From Lachnospiraceae bacterium (GTDB lineage Bacteria; Bacillota; Clostridia; Lachnospirales; Lachnospiraceae): 64,000 nt of DNA. The notes below the pieces were generated by a model. That model was not told the origin of the DNA, ran no database searches, and saw only the letters and a list, made by a program, of their open reading frames with translations. Made by a program: the position numbers and the translations under genes. Positions 26,282 through 34,217 of the stretch are shown here, piece after piece; within the stretch, counting starts at the first letter, position 1; each line of letters begins with the position of its first letter. The DNA lies in assembly GCA_017461725.1 (NCBI GenBank), contig JAFTXG010000028.1, forward strand, positions 124,001 to 188,000. Direction: 5' to 3'.

Positions 26282-26487
26282 GAAGATAGGGAAATAACTT
26301 GACCTTTCCACTTACTTTGATGCCTTTTCTTATTATTTTCTGAATATACTTTGTTTGCCGCAATTTGTATAATTTCCGGTATACCTTGTGCTGCATTTGC
26401 TTTTGCCTTTGATCCTGCCCCTTTAATGCAAGCCTGCTTTCCACTCTTCCGTTATCTTCCCTCTGAATCGAATATCATTAATTACCC

Positions 26488-27012
26488 AACCACCAGTTGA
26501 ACTGGTGGTTTATTATTAGCCCTCAAAAGGGCATTCTTACTGCTCGCCCAAAAGGGCGGTATCGCAAGCACTGTTACTGGTCCGCTATAAAGCGGTACTC
26601 CGCGAATCTTCTTTTCTCGATTCTTCTGCTTGCTCTTTGATGTACTTTTGCACAGCTTCATCGGTTATATTACCGATTGTTTCAACGTAATATCCCCGTG
26701 CCCAGAATGCTTTATTCCACTTACTTTGCAGTTCCGGGTGCCTATCATATATCATCAGCGTGCTCTTTCCCTTCAGATATCCCATGAAACTGGATATACT
26801 TATCTTCGGCGGTATAGCTACGCTTAGGTGTATGTGATCTTCGCACACTGCTCCTGCTATGATTTCCACATCCTTGTACTTGCATAATGTGCTGATGATT
26901 TCTCGTACATCTGCCTTTATCCTTCCATACAGTTGTTTCTTCCGATATTTCGGAATATATACAATATGGTACTGGCATTTCCATTACACGATTCTCCCCA
27001 GCATAGCTGGGG
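26488..27012 (-). mobile_element. IS200-like insertion sequence, probably defective
   Basis: A single-tnpA element of the IS200/IS605 type. The left end carries the hairpin CCCCAGC-ATA-GCTGGGG (26996-27012). Beyond the transposase's 3' end are four stem-loops: AACCACCAGTT/AACTGGTGGTT (26488-26510), GCCCT/AGGGC (519-532 of this kb), CGCCC/GGGCG (26545-26558) and CCGCT/AGCGG (26582-26595). Such subterminal hairpins are the recognition sites of the Y1 transposase. No TnpB partner is present. Exact ends are estimates because IS200 elements lack terminal inverted repeats and target duplications. Confidence 0.7.
26585..26983 (-). pseudogene. tnpA: IS200-type Y1 transposase (TnpA), start lost
   Basis: The frame from 26983 encodes WKCQYHIVYIPKYRKKQLYG, a normal TnpA opening, followed by CEDHIHLSVAIPP (the HUH metal pair), GYLKGKSTLMI and the catalytic-Tyr helix region ARGYYVETIG. 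A TAA directly precedes the Trp codon, the adjoining ATG is in another frame, and no ATG, GTG or TTG follows in frame for ~45 codons. An indel of one or two bases would restore an ATG-Glu-Trp start. Catalytic residues appear intact, so loss is recent. Confidence 0.72.
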
Positions 27013-27066
27013 GATTAGGACTTTCATTTAATTTTCTCATCCTGGATTGTCTGCCGTCCGGCCACG

Positions 27067-27104
27067 AAAAAAGAACATGCAATTTCAGATCACTGCATGT
27101 TCTT
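27067..27104 (-). terminator. Intrinsic terminator of the membrane-protein gene
   Basis: AAGAACATGCA and TGCATGTTCTT form an 11-bp stem with a 12-base loop, followed on the minus strand by a run of Ts (27067-27072). It lies ~75 bases past the stop of the gene at 27179. Confidence 0.75.
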
Positions 27105-27178
27105 AGTGTATCATATCACATATAATAATTCAAATCGTCCCCGATTCGAATATTCGTTCCCTCATCTATCCCATTTGC

Positions 27179-27883
27179 TTACCGCACCACATGCTTCAAG
27201 CCATTGATGATCAACACTTGTTCCGACTCCCAATACACTTCCATGTCCTTAAATTCACCCCATTCGCCCAGATAAACCATCTCAGGGGCTTTATAAATTT
27301 CGATAAAATACAAATCCAATCTACACCGCTCATCATACACTTCCACAACGGTATCACCACCCAATGCCCCCTGATTGCAGTCGATCACTTCCGCACGATG
27401 TGTACCCTCCGGAGATACACAGATGTTTACCGTTGTTTTATAACCAATCTGTCCAAACGTAAAAAACATAACCGCTACAACCGCGAACAGAAGTAACATC
27501 GTTGCAGATATGATTGTACATATGACTTTCAGAACTCTCCGGGCAGAACCCGTAAGCATGAGAACAGCCGATAAAATCACACGCAAGACAGCCAGAAGAG
27601 TCACAATAATACTCTTACTCATCCACATACTCAGGTACAGATCACAGACAGCGAGCGGTAACATCACCGTAAATAGTATGACAGGAGCTTTGTCTTCTTT
27701 CCACTCGGTATGTTTAAGCAAATGAACACTAAGCCCAGAAAATGTCACCGTATTGACAAATGCCAAAACAAGTTCATGTCTCAGGAACAGTTCAAATCCG
27801 AACACAGATAAGGTGGCAGCTGATACCGGTAAAATTAAAGTTAATACGAATACAATAACTACCATAATACTACTACGCTTCAT
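27179..27883 (-). CDS. Membrane protein of unknown function
   Basis: A 234-residue protein with about five hydrophobic segments over residues 5-150, then a soluble C-terminal domain of ~85 residues with a VSPEGTHRAEVIDCNQGALGG core and several Trp/Tyr strands. The layout, membrane region then small beta-rich domain, resembles DUF5412-type proteins, but I cannot confirm a family. GGAGGAGATACG precedes the ATG. It is A/T-richer than its neighbours and sits in the eroded accessory stretch. Confidence 0.6.
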   Translation of the reverse strand: MKRSSIMVVIVFVLTLILPVSAATLSVFGFELFLRHELVLAFVNTVTFSGLSVHLLKHTEWKEDKAPVILFTVMLPLAVCDLYLSMWMSKSIIVTLLAVLRVILSAVLMLTGSARRVLKVICTIISATMLLLFAVVAVMFFTFGQIGYKTTVNICVSPEGTHRAEVIDCNQGALGGDTVVEVYDERCRLDLYFIEIYKAPEMVYLGEWGEFKDMEVYWESEQVLIINGLKHVVR

Positions 27884-27898
27884 CGTATCTCCTCCTCA

Positions 27899-27979
27899 TC
27901 ACTCCACCGCAACCTTGATCACTCCGTCCCGTTTCTGCTCAAACAGCTCATACGCCGCCTCAATATCTGCAAACATCCA
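27899..27979 (-). pseudogene. Zinc-type alcohol dehydrogenase, C-terminal fragment
   Basis: Reading from 27976, the frame encodes MFADIEAAYELFEQKRDG followed by VIKVAVE and a stop. This is the characteristic C-terminus of medium-chain zinc alcohol dehydrogenases. The rest of the gene is absent; upstream sequence belongs to another fragment. It lies 16 bases before the membrane-protein start. Confidence 0.65.
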
Positions 27980-27985
27980 CTATCG

Positions 27986-28273
27986 CTACTCCCATTCATC
28001 TCTCTGCTCACCAAATTCAGTCATGATATCCTGCACCGAGCGGTTCAAAAAGTAATCACCGTAGGGATCTCCGGTCAAAACTTTATAACCGGATCCAGCC
28101 AATTTGCTCATGGCTTTCATCTCATTCTCCTTTTTCACCAGTATGTAATCGGTGTTATAAGTGGAGATAGCAAGAATCGGAATATTCTCCTGTGCAAGCA
28201 ATGCAGCGATTTTTGCCAGAATACCAATCAATGAAAAATCCAGCTTCCCCTCAATACGAAAAGCCGTCCACCC
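27986..28273 (-). pseudogene. ACT-domain protein, 5'-truncated
   Basis: The frame encodes GWTAFRIEGKLDFSLIGILA and then STYNTDYILVKKEN, the C-terminal half of the CASTOR-type ACT-domain proteins common in Clostridia. About 55 N-terminal residues are missing: the frame is cut by TAA two codons upstream of the Gly, next to the stop of the HTH-kinase gene. A TTG inside could allow initiation, but the ligand-binding half would be absent. The C-terminal ~28 residues after GYKVL are an unusual extension, possibly out of frame with the original end. Confidence 0.6.
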
Positions 28274-28279
28274 TAGTTA

Positions 28280-29596
28280 TTATTTGGACTCAATTGCCGC
28301 AAGTGAAGCATTCTTATAAGCCTCATCACCCGTAACTTCTTTTATAACCTTTATTTGCTCTGGAAATACAATCTCCATATTTTCATCCCTCAATTCGATT
28401 TCGACAATCGCCTGATCTTTCCAGAAAGGATATACATCAATCTCAAAATACTGGTTTTCAAAAGTAAGACAATAACGGGTTTTTCGAATCTGTCGTTTTG
28501 TCGGATCTGCATCCATAAGCAGCGTCAGATACTCATCTTTGGAAAGACGCCGTTCAATTTCCACACGTTTCAGATCCGAGATACTTCTTTTGCTTGTCTG
28601 AAAATATATGTAATTACCATTCATTCCTCTTTGTCTTACTCGAATTTCTTCTCCAGGTTTTGATATGAGATATGTCTGTATAATTTCAACTCTCTGACAG
28701 TTTGAAATACTTTCCAGCCAAGTAATGTCCGGATAATGAATAAGGAATTTGCGTTCGATCTCAAAGGGCTCTGGTTCTCCTAAAAAGGCCGAAATTTCTG
28801 CAATAAGACGTTTCATCTTATTCTCAAAATCAGAAGAGTTATTGATGATTCTCAAATGTGGGTGTCCCGTCCACGCCGCAATAATTTTATCATCTAATGC
28901 AGTTGCTTCTTCCACGGTTTCTTTTCTTGCCGTATTATTCGCTGTTGTATAATATTTCTCGGCACCTTTTGCTGCTGTCACCAAATGAAACACAGCATCA
29001 TAACTGTCACGGAGTTCAACCTCGTTCTGCTTCATAATTGTAAGCGCCTGCTGAAATTCCATTTCTGTCATATAGGCTTTATTGTCAATCACTCCTCTGT
29101 CACAGACAATCAAAACTTTATCACACCCCATTGTTCTGGCCGCCTGTTCAAATATGCGTTCCTTCTCCATCTGAAGTCCGATTTGACAAATCTGATAGTC
29201 CAGATTAGAACCGCAGGTCCATGGAGCAACGCCTCCTGTAATGAGTTCTGTGGCTGTCTCAGGTACAAATAAAACTCTGTATCCTTTCTGTGTAAATGCA
29301 TTCTGAAGCCAACTCATCGCTGTGGATTTTCCTGCACATGGACCACCGGTAACCACAATTTTTGATATCTCCATCGTTTTCTCCTCCCTCATTGTCAACA
29401 GATCCTCCACGGATATTTTAAAATAAAATGCTATTTTACGAAGAATGTCTGCCCTCGGTTTTGCATTGCCATTCTCCCATTTGGATACTGCTTTGTTGGT
29501 CACTCCCAGCATTTTGGCCAGTTCAGATTGCGAAATCCCGGCATTTTTCCTTAAGTCATATATGTAATTACCAAATTTGTAATCATTCATTTTCAT
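28280..29596 (-). CDS. HTH - P-loop kinase-like (AAA_28) - CYTH fusion protein
   Basis: A 438-residue three-domain protein. Residues ~8-62: XRE helix-turn-helix (SQSELAKMLGVTNKAVSKWE). Residues ~78-260: P-loop domain with TGGPCAGKSTAMSWL, FVPETATEL and VCDRGVIDNKAY, resembling the AAA_28/NadR-type kinases. Residues ~280-438: a CYTH/triphosphate-tunnel domain starting FEIERKFLI with the hallmark ExExK. The same kinase-CYTH pairing is known in Ttd14-like eukaryotic proteins. It overlaps the ECF component gene by 14 bases, so they are coupled. Probably a self-regulating nucleotide- or cofactor-linked kinase; substrate unknown. Confidence 0.8.
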   Translation of the reverse strand: MKMNDYKFGNYIYDLRKNAGISQSELAKMLGVTNKAVSKWENGNAKPRADILRKIAFYFKISVEDLLTMREEKTMEISKIVVTGGPCAGKSTAMSWLQNAFTQKGYRVLFVPETATELITGGVAPWTCGSNLDYQICQIGLQMEKERIFEQAARTMGCDKVLIVCDRGVIDNKAYMTEMEFQQALTIMKQNEVELRDSYDAVFHLVTAAKGAEKYYTTANNTARKETVEEATALDDKIIAAWTGHPHLRIINNSSDFENKMKRLIAEISAFLGEPEPFEIERKFLIHYPDITWLESISNCQRVEIIQTYLISKPGEEIRVRQRGMNGNYIYFQTSKRSISDLKRVEIERRLSKDEYLTLLMDADPTKRQIRKTRYCLTFENQYFEIDVYPFWKDQAIVEIELRDENMEIVFPEQIKVIKEVTGDEAYKNASLAAIESK

Positions 29597-30116
29597 TCAT
29601 CTCTCCAACCTTTCTCAGCGCACCTTCTCCTGAAATACAAATCCCAAACCCAATGATCAGCACGATAACATCTGCCACAAATGCATAGATGTTATTTGCT
29701 ATTCTCTGCATAAATGGCAAAGAATAAAGGATAACTTCGACCATTGATTTTACGATTAAAATTCCGATTGCAGTGGAAAGAATGACTGCAATCGCCATAA
29801 CCACTTGTTTCATCCATGTATAACTCAGCCGCTTTGCATATTTTGCCGCATAACCACACAATACACCGATTATGATATTACCAAGCATCCACCCAGGCAT
29901 CCCCCTAAGTCCACTTGTCAAAAGGCAATAAAGCAGAACACCCATCGCACCAACCAATGTACCACTGGTAATTCCAAAGTAATAGGTGTAAAATGCCATC
30001 GCTATGTATCCCAGACAAAGATAATAGTTTTCGAATACCGGAACCTGCAGACACAGAGTTAAAACAACAAACAGAGCGATCCCCAGTGCATTGATACATA
30101 ATTTTTTCGATGACAT
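29583..30116 (-). CDS. ECF transporter substrate-binding (S) component
   Basis: A 177-residue protein with about six membrane helices and no ATPase. Segments such as LGYIAMAFYTYYFGITSGTL and the GLRGMPGWMLGNIIIG turn match ECF S components, which bind a vitamin or precursor and share a common energising module encoded elsewhere. It is the first gene of the operon with the kinase-CYTH fusion, consistent with uptake followed by phosphorylation (inference). AAGGAGAGA precedes the start; the consensus promoter is ~75 bases upstream. Confidence 0.75.
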   Translation of the reverse strand: MSSKKLCINALGIALFVVLTLCLQVPVFENYYLCLGYIAMAFYTYYFGITSGTLVGAMGVLLYCLLTSGLRGMPGWMLGNIIIGVLCGYAAKYAKRLSYTWMKQVVMAIAVILSTAIGILIVKSMVEVILYSLPFMQRIANNIYAFVADVIVLIIGFGICISGEGALRKVGEMNENE

Positions 30117-30189
30117 AAGATTTTTATCTCTCCTTTATAAATAATCATTTCTACTTCATGAAAATCTGCACGTTTCTTCCTGCAGTCAT

Positions 30190-30218
30190 ATTATACATAA
30201 CATCGTTTACAATTACAA
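30190..30218 (-). promoter_or_regulatory. Sigma-A promoter of the ECF-kinase operon
   Basis: TTGTAA (30213-30218), 17-base spacer, TATAAT (30190-30195) on the minus strand, giving a leader of about 65 bases. Confidence 0.7.
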
Positions 30219-30250
30219 GATAACAGCTATCGAATTAAGGTAGACTATTA

Positions 30251-30283
30251 TTACATTGAAAATACCAAGGAAGCCTTAGCCAT
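30251..30283 (-). other. Ten-codon ORF with strong ribosome site
   Basis: AGGAGG followed nine bases later by ATG and the peptide MAKASLVFSM, then stop. The ribosome site overlaps an inverted repeat CATTAGG/CCTAATG. A weaker promoter (CTGTCA-N17-TATAAT) lies upstream and the operon's main promoter lies downstream. It could be a leader peptide for the ECF operon, or a gene remnant; no codon bias for a single amino acid supports attenuation. Confidence 0.3.
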
Positions 30284-30335
30284 TAGGTATTGCCTCCTAA
30301 TGACCGATTATTTACGTATATTATATCACATAACA

Positions 30336-30363
30336 TAAAAATGACAGGGGAAAACCACCCCTG
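30336..30363 (-). terminator. Intrinsic terminator after spoIVB
   Basis: CAGGGG and CCCCTG with a seven-base loop, then TCATTTTTATG, eight bases past the spoIVB stop. The stem is short but GC-rich. Confidence 0.65.
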
Positions 30364-30370
30364 CCACATT

Positions 30371-31660
30371 TTATCCCGCCTCATCCAGCATATTCTCAAT
30401 AAATATCCCATACCCTTTCGTGGGATCATTCACCAGCACGTGTGTCACCGCCCCGATGATCTTGCCGTTCTGCAAAATCGCCGACCCGCTCATCCCCTGT
30501 AGTATCCCACCGGTCTTCTCCAACAACCTTTGATCCGTCACCTCGATGGTCATGCTTTTATTGTCCTGGGACCCCAGGTTGATCTTGATGATCTCGATAT
30601 CGTAATAGCCTGTCTCCCCGTTGATGGAGCACAGCATCTGGGCCGGTCCAATCTCAATTTCGCCCCGGTACCCCACCGGAACTGCCTCCGATTCACAGAC
30701 CGCCATGGTGCTCACATCTATCTTTCCAAATACGCCTCTGGCTGTATTTTGGGTGACTGTGCCGTAAAATCCGCTCTCACTGTAGACGATCATTCCCAGC
30801 AATGAGCCCGGCGAGCCGATCCGCCCTCGCAGCACATCCCGGATGTTGGCCTGATACAGATCACCCTCGCAGATCTCCACGATCTGCCCGGTGTCGGTAT
30901 CGCTGATGCCGTGACCGAGACAGCCGAAGTTTCCTTCCTGATCCACATAGGTCAGCGTGCCGATACCCTGCACATCGTCTCTCACCCAGATTCCGGTGCG
31001 GTAGATTCCGTCATCGCAGCGAATGGAATGGACCGCCACCTGAGAGATCTCACCATTTCGCCGGATTGTGAATACCACTTCCCCGTCCCGGTTATAGATC
31101 AGCTCGCTCAATTCCTCCTTACTGTCCACCTCGGTACCATCCACCGCCAGTATATAATCGCCGGATCGTATCAGTCCATCTGCCGGGGATACCGTCTGCC
31201 CCGAGTAGGCATTCAACTCCGATGTACCGATGACCATCACTCCGTCCGTCTCCAGATAAAGTCCCACCGGTCTGCCACTGGGGTAAAGGTATTGCTGGTC
31301 CGTGACCTCCACGTCAATGGTTTTGATGTCAAACAGACCGAACAGCTTAAGTCTAAGCTGAAAATCGCCGGTCTCACTGCTCTGAATAGTGGCATTCTGC
31401 CCAGCGAAATTGCCCTCCGTCAGCTTTATTTTGTCTGCCGGGATATTGCTCTCGCCGCCCAGTGCCGCCTCCAGATTGTCCTCCAGATCCACCGTGAAGG
31501 GAAATCCAAAGGAAATATTCGATTCCTCATCGATCAACAAATAAATTTTCCCCGGCACTCTACCTTTGAAATAGAAAAAGGTAAAGACCAGGGAAAACAG
31601 AATCACTATGGTCAATAGTCCGACCAGCCATCTGCGGTAGATCCGTTTTCGCTCTGTCAT
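30371..31660 (-). CDS. spoIVB: SpoIVB serine peptidase
   Basis: A 429-residue S55 peptidase with an N-terminal membrane anchor (residues ~10-30) and a PDZ domain (~135-215). Catalytic residues: His in CLGHGISD (~residue 255) and Ser in GMSGSAILQ (~395), with the following VTHVLVNDPTKGYG holding the acid. In the forespore it is secreted across the inner membrane to trigger processing of pro-sigma-K. It is preceded by a sigma-G-like promoter and followed by a terminator, so it can be expressed alone despite sitting behind recN. Confidence 0.93.
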   Translation of the reverse strand: MTERKRIYRRWLVGLLTIVILFSLVFTFFYFKGRVPGKIYLLIDEESNISFGFPFTVDLEDNLEAALGGESNIPADKIKLTEGNFAGQNATIQSSETGDFQLRLKLFGLFDIKTIDVEVTDQQYLYPSGRPVGLYLETDGVMVIGTSELNAYSGQTVSPADGLIRSGDYILAVDGTEVDSKEELSELIYNRDGEVVFTIRRNGEISQVAVHSIRCDDGIYRTGIWVRDDVQGIGTLTYVDQEGNFGCLGHGISDTDTGQIVEICEGDLYQANIRDVLRGRIGSPGSLLGMIVYSESGFYGTVTQNTARGVFGKIDVSTMAVCESEAVPVGYRGEIEIGPAQMLCSINGETGYYDIEIIKINLGSQDNKSMTIEVTDQRLLEKTGGILQGMSGSAILQNGKIIGAVTHVLVNDPTKGYGIFIENMLDEAG

Positions 31661-31680
31661 CTTCCCACCTCCGATACTGT

Positions 31681-31709
31681 TAGTATGGGAAGATTCTGCG
31701 GAATTAAAC
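31681..31709 (-). promoter_or_regulatory. Sigma-G/F-like promoter of spoIVB
   Basis: GTTTA, a 17-base spacer and CATACTA on the minus strand. The -10 matches the sigma-G/sigma-F CATNNTA pattern, and the -35 differs from GTATA at one position. spoIVB is a forespore gene in Bacillus, so the match is expected. Confidence 0.5.
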
Positions 31710-31724
31710 CGAAGATCAGCTGGT

Positions 31725-31927
31725 TATTTATGTATGTTTTTTTGCTTTTTTCTTTGTTTCTTTCTGTGTTTCTTTATAAGCCTTTGCAGCTCTTTTTTGT
31801 GTTACTTTTTCAGTTCTTTTCACAGCTTTTTCTGCAATTTTTTTGCAATGCTTTCTGTGTTTTCGTATTTTCCCGTCAATTATGCAATGCTTTTTCTTAT
31901 GACTTTTACTATGCTTTTTCTTATGCT
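31725..31927 (-). other. A-rich, Lys-coding low-complexity stretch after recN
   Basis: About 200 bases with strong purine bias. The minus strand repeats AAAAGTCATAAG and AAAAAGCATA two or three times. In one frame, starting just after the recN stop and shifted by one base, ~65 codons are open and very rich in Lys, His and Ala (ending KETQKETKKKAKKHT) but contain no ATG start. The plus strand shows a Phe-rich shadow frame. It may be a frameshifted basic tail of RecN or a decayed H1-like gene. Confidence 0.5.
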
Positions 31928-33616
31928 TTACTTATGACTTTTCTTTTGCTGCGCCAGTTCTTTCATCTCTCTCGCGCTCTCCAGCACCGTGTCAGTGATC
32001 ACTGCGCCGCCCAAAATGCGCGCCAGCTCCTCGATCTCCTGCTCCGCGTTCAGCTTATCGATGCGGGTGACCGTCTTCTGATTGACCACGCTCTTCTCGA
32101 TGCGGTAATGGTTGTCCGCCATGGCCGCGATCTGAGGCAGATGGGTGATGCAGATGACCTGATGGCTCCTGCCGATGTAATTCAGTTTCTCAGACACCTT
32201 CTGCGCGGTACGTCCGCTGATACCGGTGTCAATCTCGTCGAAAATCAGGCTATCGATCTGGTCCACATCGGCAAGGACTGCCTTGATCGCCAGCATGATA
32301 CGGGAAAGCTCACCGCCGGAAGCCACCTGTCCCAGAGGCTTTAAGTCCTCTCCGGGGTTGGTGGAGATCAAAAACTCCATCTCATCGAAGCCGTTTGCGC
32401 TCACCTGCTCGGTGCGGCCAAACTCCATGGAGAACTGAACCTCCAGAAAATTCAGATCCACCAGCGCGGTGCGGATAGCCTCGGTCAGATGATAAGCCTC
32501 CACCTTTCGGATCTCTGACAGCTTTGCCGCCAGCGCATCGGTCTCCTTCTTCGCCTGTGCAAAGGTTTTCTGTGCCGCAGCTTTTCGCTCCTCAAACTCC
32601 TCCAGCTCGGTGAGGCGGGCCTTTTTCTCCTCCAGACTTTCCATCACTTTGCTGTAATCAGCTCCGTACTTTGCCTGAATAGAGCGAATCGTATCCAGTC
32701 GATTCTCAATCTCCTGCAGCTCGCGGCTGTCAAAGCTCATCTCACCCAGGTAATCGTTGATCTCCCGGCAGAGTCCGCTCAGGATACTGTCCACATCCTC
32801 CAGTTGGGCATAGAAGCCCTCGATAGCCTCGTCAAAGCCGGTCACCGGCGTCATGGCGCGCAGAGCGCGGTCGATCTGCTCTCCGGCACTGTCTCTGCCC
32901 TCGTAGCCCACATTCTCCAGCACTTCCTGGAGTTTCTCCACGATTTTGCCGGCATTGTTCATCCGCTTGAACTGAGCCGCCAGATCCTCTTCCTCTCCCT
33001 CCTTCAGGCGGGCATCCTCGATCTCTCTGATCTCAAACTGAAGAAAATCCATCTCCCGCAGGCGCTTGTCCTCATCCATCTCATACTGAGACAGCGCCAG
33101 CTGGCTCTTGCGGTAGCGGCGGTAACTCTCCGCCAGCTCGGCCTTCAACTGTCCTACCTTGTAAACCGCAAAATCATCCAGAATTTCCAGATGCTTCTGC
33201 TTGTGCAGCAGCGACTGATGCTCGTGCTGCCCGTGAATATCGATCAGCAGACCGGTCACCGACTTCAGTCTGGACAGGGTCACAGTCTCGTCATTGATCC
33301 TGCAAGCATTGCGGCTCTCAGTGATCCGGCGTGAAAGGATCAGTGTACCGTCCTCCTCCGGATAAATGTCCGCCTGATTGAGCAGCTCCACCTTGTCGGG
33401 ATCATCAATGACAAACACCAGCTCAATCAGGGAATAATCGCCGTGTTTTCCGATGATATCCTTACTCACCTTGCCGCCCAGGGCCGCATTCACTGCGTCA
33501 ATCAAAATCGATTTGCCGGCTCCGGTCTCGCCGGTCAGTATGTTCAAACCTGCTCCCAGATTCACATTCGCCTCGTCGATCAGGGCGAAATTTTTCACAT
33601 GAATGGTTGACAGCAT
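31928..33616 (-). CDS. recN: DNA repair protein RecN
   Basis: A 562-residue SMC-like ATPase acting in double-strand break repair. N-terminal Walker A TGETGAGKSILIDA (~residue 30), a coiled-coil middle (~150-370) and a C-terminal ATPase half with ASGGELSRIMLAIK (~455) and LIFDEIDTGISG (~485). The gene sits between argR and spoIVB as in many Firmicutes. The C-terminus ends QQKKSHK, followed directly by the Lys-coding stretch in a different frame. Confidence 0.95.
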   Translation of the reverse strand: MLSTIHVKNFALIDEANVNLGAGLNILTGETGAGKSILIDAVNAALGGKVSKDIIGKHGDYSLIELVFVIDDPDKVELLNQADIYPEEDGTLILSRRITESRNACRINDETVTLSRLKSVTGLLIDIHGQHEHQSLLHKQKHLEILDDFAVYKVGQLKAELAESYRRYRKSQLALSQYEMDEDKRLREMDFLQFEIREIEDARLKEGEEEDLAAQFKRMNNAGKIVEKLQEVLENVGYEGRDSAGEQIDRALRAMTPVTGFDEAIEGFYAQLEDVDSILSGLCREINDYLGEMSFDSRELQEIENRLDTIRSIQAKYGADYSKVMESLEEKKARLTELEEFEERKAAAQKTFAQAKKETDALAAKLSEIRKVEAYHLTEAIRTALVDLNFLEVQFSMEFGRTEQVSANGFDEMEFLISTNPGEDLKPLGQVASGGELSRIMLAIKAVLADVDQIDSLIFDEIDTGISGRTAQKVSEKLNYIGRSHQVICITHLPQIAAMADNHYRIEKSVVNQKTVTRIDKLNAEQEIEELARILGGAVITDTVLESAREMKELAQQKKSHK

Positions 33617-33710
33617 GGTTCATCCCTCCGTTCTTTGCAATTCGCTGTCACGGTTGCGACAGTCGACAGCATCTCCATTCAGCCTGCATGGAGACATCAT
33701 CCCCACCGGC

Positions 33711-34163
33711 CTACCCGATCAGCTTGCGCAGTTTCTCCATCACCAACAGGGTCTCGTCCACATTGTGGATCGCGCACATGATCACATCATCTCCGGCGAT
33801 ACAGCCAACCACCTCTGGAAACTGGAACTTATCCAGCGCAGCCGCCACCGCCATCGCCATACCGGGAACAGTCTTGATCACCAGAATATTCTGTGCCATG
33901 GCCATGGACACATATCCGTCCCTCAGGACACGCACATACTTGGCATTCAGCCCATCCTTCTCCTCCTGGCGGAACAGAGCATACTTCTGTCTGCCGTCGC
34001 CTGCAGGGACCTTGAACAGCTTTAACTCCTTGATATCTCTGGACACAGTGGCCTGAGTCACCTGATAACCGGACTCATACAGTCTCTGTGCCAGCTCCTC
34101 CTGGGTCTCAATGTCATACTGTCCAATCAGCTCAATGATTTTTTCATGTCGGTTAACCTTCAT
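33711..34163 (-). CDS. argR: Arginine repressor
   Basis: A 150-residue ArgR/AhrC-family repressor. N-terminal winged helix (RHEKIIELIGQYDIETQEEL, then QATVSRDIKELKL) and C-terminal hexamerisation and arginine-binding domain with GCIAGDDVIMCAI. In the presence of arginine the hexamer binds ARG boxes. It lies directly upstream of recN, in the conserved order. Confidence 0.95.
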   Translation of the reverse strand: MKVNRHEKIIELIGQYDIETQEELAQRLYESGYQVTQATVSRDIKELKLFKVPAGDGRQKYALFRQEEKDGLNAKYVRVLRDGYVSMAMAQNILVIKTVPGMAMAVAAALDKFQFPEVVGCIAGDDVIMCAIHNVDETLLVMEKLRKLIG

Positions 34164-34217
34164 GCTTCCTCCTGCGCTTGCGCTCTATATTTATTATCGT
34201 CCTTCACCCGTCGAATC

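Noticed and set aside
26241-26444. A 67-codon Lys/Arg-rich frame between the IS element and the deaminase gene
   Set aside because: It overlaps the consensus promoter of the deaminase gene, starts with GTG without a ribosome site, and resembles nothing known.
31685-32344. Phe-rich plus-strand ORFs over the recN end
   Set aside because: They are the complement of A-rich DNA and of RecN coding sequence; composition, not a gene.
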